A DNA stretch of 64,000 nt from Polytrichum commune. Lineage: Eukaryota; Streptophyta; Polytrichopsida; Polytrichales; Polytrichaceae. The translations under genes and the position numbers were made by a program. Location: the NCBI GenBank assembly GCA_950295325.1, contig OX485809.1, forward strand, positions 17,176,001 to 17,240,000, read 5' to 3'. Shown in pieces: positions 61,439 to 64,000 of the stretch. The notes under the pieces are model-generated. The model saw only the letters and a program-made list of their open reading frames with translations, ran no database searches and had not been told where the DNA came from. How positions within the stretch are numbered: position 1 is the stretch's first letter; each line of letters starts with the position of its first letter.

Positions 61439-62090
61439 ATCTCCCGCTTAAGTACACACTTTGAACCGGAGCCATTGGTGCGCACTTACTTGGTAGGTGC
61501 ATACTTTTCTCATATCATTTTCTAAACCCTTTGATTCAATGAATCGCGACAAGAAAATGGATGAAACCTGAGATAACATGCTTGATCGAAGCCCAACAAT
61601 GTGAAATCATTGCAAAGTTGACCAAGCCGAACGCGCCGAGCAAGCAGGTGGCATTCGATGATGCAAACAATGAAGAATATTGTGTTGTTATGATGAGGGC
61701 ATTGATGAAGTTTTGGAAACAATGTGAATTAAAGAAGAACCACCTATCGATGATGAAATCCAACTTATCAAGACATTTGGTGAATTTGAAATGTGCTACC
61801 GACTTCGAAGGCTTTGAAGCTCTACACATCACTATCCTCGACACGAAAGACCAATTGCTTTGCTCTCATGTTCAGACAGAAGTTGGGCATACGCCTGATA
61901 AAACCGCAACGATCGTTCGAGACGTTTCAGCAAAACATTTACAAACTGACATTGAATGTCAAGCGTAAAAAAATCATGCATACGTGACAAATGACTCTGC
62001 ATGACATTTGCAAAGAATAAAGTATAAACCCTAATATATTTGTCCAAAAAAATTGCATACTTAACCAGGATGCATACTTAAGCGGGAGAT
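61439..62090 (+). mobile_element. TA-target element with 16-bp inverted ends nested in the MITE
   Basis: Ends ATCTCCCGCTTAAGTA and its exact inverse are flanked by TA (61437-61438, 62091-62092). Subterminal GCATACTT motifs occur near both ends. The interior frame 61561-61968 contains CEIIAKLTKPNAPSKQ, which resembles the N-terminal helix-turn-helix of CENP-B/Tigger transposases. The rest is not recognisable. Confidence 0.8.
61561..61968 (+). pseudogene. Possible N-terminal remnant of a Tigger/CENP-B-like transposase
   Basis: A 135-codon frame fills most of the nested TA element. The opening CLIEAQQCEIIAKLTKPNAPSK looks like the psq-type HTH of Tigger proteins; the later part (FEALHITILDTKDQLLC) could be the following DNA-binding segment. 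The DDE core is absent. It may instead be an unrelated short protein or chance frame. Confidence 0.4.
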
Positions 62091-62664
62091 TATCGTACAT
62101 GATTTTGGAAGTGCCTTGGGACGGCCTTTGGACACTTTCTTTCTTCGGGGCTCTCACAATCTCATGGTCACGGCTCTTGGCTCCTGTGTGAAGTGAAGTG
62201 AAGTGGCCCTTATTAAACTGATGTTGGGTCTGTACTAAACGTCCATTTTTGGGGGAACAATAGCAGGTATGACAATAGCATGTAAAACTCCCAGTCGGTC
62301 TCGGGCAGTCAACGGGAGCCACTTGTATAATCCTTTTACGGACACTATCACTATTCAAATGCTGAATGGGTCCAAAGGATTGGGAAGTGTTTACATAGTG
62401 CAAGCGCCGTCAAGCCATCATCAACATTTCCAATTTGAGTGAAGCTTGAGTAAATTTAATCTCCTCCCCCGCCTTTCTTGAATCTCGGGCACATATATAT
62501 ATTTTATAATTCATGGAGGACCAAGTTACAACCCTATAATCCCCCGAGGGGTCATGGCCGGGCCCCACCCCTTCGGCGGGAAAAGAGTACTTTCTAGAAG
62601 GCCACCTTGGTGTCATCATCCGGGTCACTCCCTCCATTGTGTGAGATTGAAGTCGTCGATGCCC

Positions 62665-63300
62665 TTCAACCGCGATTTGGCCCTTCAAATTATACCTATA
62701 TCTCAAAACATCCCTTTGAAACGCAACCCCGAATTGAAACCGAAGACGTCGCTTGAAATCCTCGATATAATCTGCCCGTCACAAGAATCAACAAGCGTAG
62801 GGCACTGTCACTACAAGAAGTGGAGTTAGATGGTTGGTTCTTGATTCTTCACGTCGTATTGGACCATATAATTCGTGCACAAGTTTCATAGAATTTGCCT
62901 TTCAAACGCGATTTGGCCCTTCAAAATATACCTATCTCAAAACATCCCTTCAAAACGCAACCCCAAATTGAAACCGAAGACATCGCTTGAAGTCCTTGAT
63001 ATAATCTGCCCGTCACAAGAATCAACAAGCGTAGGGCACTGTCACTACAAGAAGTGGAGTTAGATGGTTGATTCTTGATTCTTCACGTTGTACTGGACCA
63101 TGTAATTCATGCACAAGTTTCATAGAATTTGCCTTTCAAACGCGATTTGGCCCTTCAAAATATACCTCTCTCAAAAGAACCCTTCAAAACGCAACCCCAA
63201 ATTGAAAACAAAAGACCTCGTTTGAAGTCCTCCATATAATATGCCCGCCACAAGAACCAACAAGCGTAGGGCACTGTCACTACAAGAAGCGGAGTTAGAA
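62665..63300 (+). repeat. Three-unit tandem repeat, period about 235 bp
   Basis: cgatttggcccttcaa recurs at 62673, 62909 and 63143 (236 and 234 bp apart). Each unit ends with caacaagcgtagggcactgt followed by cactacaagaag. Unit 3 is the most diverged. Short frames across units 1 and 2 give similar peptides ending GHCHYKKWS, but this follows from the repetition; no protein family is recognised. Confidence 0.8.
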
Positions 63301-64000
63301 TGTACTGGAAACATGCACCATATACTTCATGCACAAGTTTAATATGAGTTTTGTAGTTCATTTTCGAATGTTCTCAGACTGACGTCTTGGATTTGAACTA
63401 ACCCTTCTATCGAAGGGCTAAAATCTGAGAGCCCTTCAAAATGAAACCCATATGAGGGCTTCAATCTTGAACACTGACTCCCTCCATTGGACATGGACAT
63501 GGAGATTCTCATATGTTGCAACTAATAGATACTTCAGCGAACGTTTCAATTCGATGCTCGTGTGGGTTGAAGGGAAACAACCACATTCACTACATTGATT
63601 ATCCCATTTCGTATTGTATGTGTGGTAATAATTCCCAAAACGTGCAAAGTTTTGTCAAATCTCAAACTTTACAAGGGTTACATTTTTACTAAGTGATGTT
63701 GAATTCATGAAGATGTGCTCGGCTACCAAACATTTTGGGAAGACGAGTGCGTGTTCTAGTGTGCTTTGAAGCTCGAGGTTGCAACTTCGAGAATCGTTCT
63801 CGTCGATGTAGCGTATTACCTGCAACTCACACATCAATGTTGAATGCAAGCACAATGTAATTTACAACTCACTTTTTAAAGGGAACGCCTTGACCGAATA
63901 CACAAAATTTAACTTAACCCCCAAAACTCACAACTCTGCTGCAAATTTATGAGTATTTAAATTCCTAGCAAAGCAAATGTTGGTGCAAGCAGAATGTGCT
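63301..64000. other. Unassigned right edge
   Basis: Only short frames without family resemblance (for example 63655-63855 minus). Nothing further seen. Confidence 0.4.

Larger units (their letters stand above)
61031..62209. mobile_element. Harbinger/Tourist-like MITE carrying a nested element
   Basis: The left end GGGCCACAGCACACATGAGA and right end ...gtgtgaagtgaagtgaagtggccc are flanked by TTA (61028-61030, 62210-62212). Without the 652-bp insert at 61439-62090 and its duplicated TA it is about 525 bp, similar to the other copies. The right end has an extra gtgaa triplication. Confidence 0.82.

Noticed and set aside
62554-63063. Repeated peptides ending GHCHYKKWS as a possible repeat protein
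   Set aside because: Each unit has its own stop and the period is not a multiple of three; the similarity comes from tandem DNA repetition.

Overview
This is a nuclear window from a land plant, AT-rich and gene-poor. Three multi-exon genes can be rebuilt from splice-consistent exons; most of the rest is DNA-transposon debris. Two genes are of plant type: a RIN2/RIN3-like membrane RING/CUE ubiquitin ligase and an HVA22k-like TB2/DP1 protein. The third encodes IFT81, an intraflagellar-transport coiled-coil protein. Because IFT is normally kept only where flagella are built, the source is probably a plant with swimming sperm (bryophyte, lycophyte, fern, cycad or Ginkgo). The sequence alone does not decide which.

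Layout. 1-14.8 kb: no host gene. It holds a 513-bp hAT derivative with a perfect 8-bp target duplication (3522-4034), a pogo-type MITE (5221-5680), a snap-back Harbinger/Tourist-like MITE (6617-7626), and a nested complex at 7.6-11.8 kb in which a large inverted repeat is interrupted by two Tigger/pogo remnants. Two CACTA-type MITEs follow near 13 kb. 14.9-26.5 kb: IFT81 on the minus strand. Twelve exons are located and one short N-terminal exon is not found. Its introns carry MITEs, microsatellites and dispersed repeats. 26.5-35 kb: no gene seen; dispersed repeats and a 316-bp tandem duplication. 35-43.8 kb: the RIN2/3-like gene on the plus strand, with a more GC-rich leader near 35.0-35.6 kb and 12 coding exons (37.9-43.8 kb). 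47.3-51.6 kb: the HVA22k-like gene on the minus strand, convergent with RIN2/3, with 8 coding exons, one GC-AG intron, and a five-unit tandem array in intron 1 that abuts the exon 2 acceptor. 51.7-64 kb: dispersed repeats, further Harbinger-like and TA-target MITEs (one pair nested), and a three-unit tandem repeat of about 235 bp.

The three genes do not form a pathway; they are independent housekeeping, cell-biology and sperm-flagellum loci. No LTR-retrotransposon coding sequence, tRNA, rRNA or CRISPR was recognised. I did not find a convincing new biological system. The most useful observations are the IFT81 locus, the extended telo-box leader motif shared by the two convergent genes, the tandem array of decoy splice acceptors, and the terminal structures of several non-autonomous transposons.
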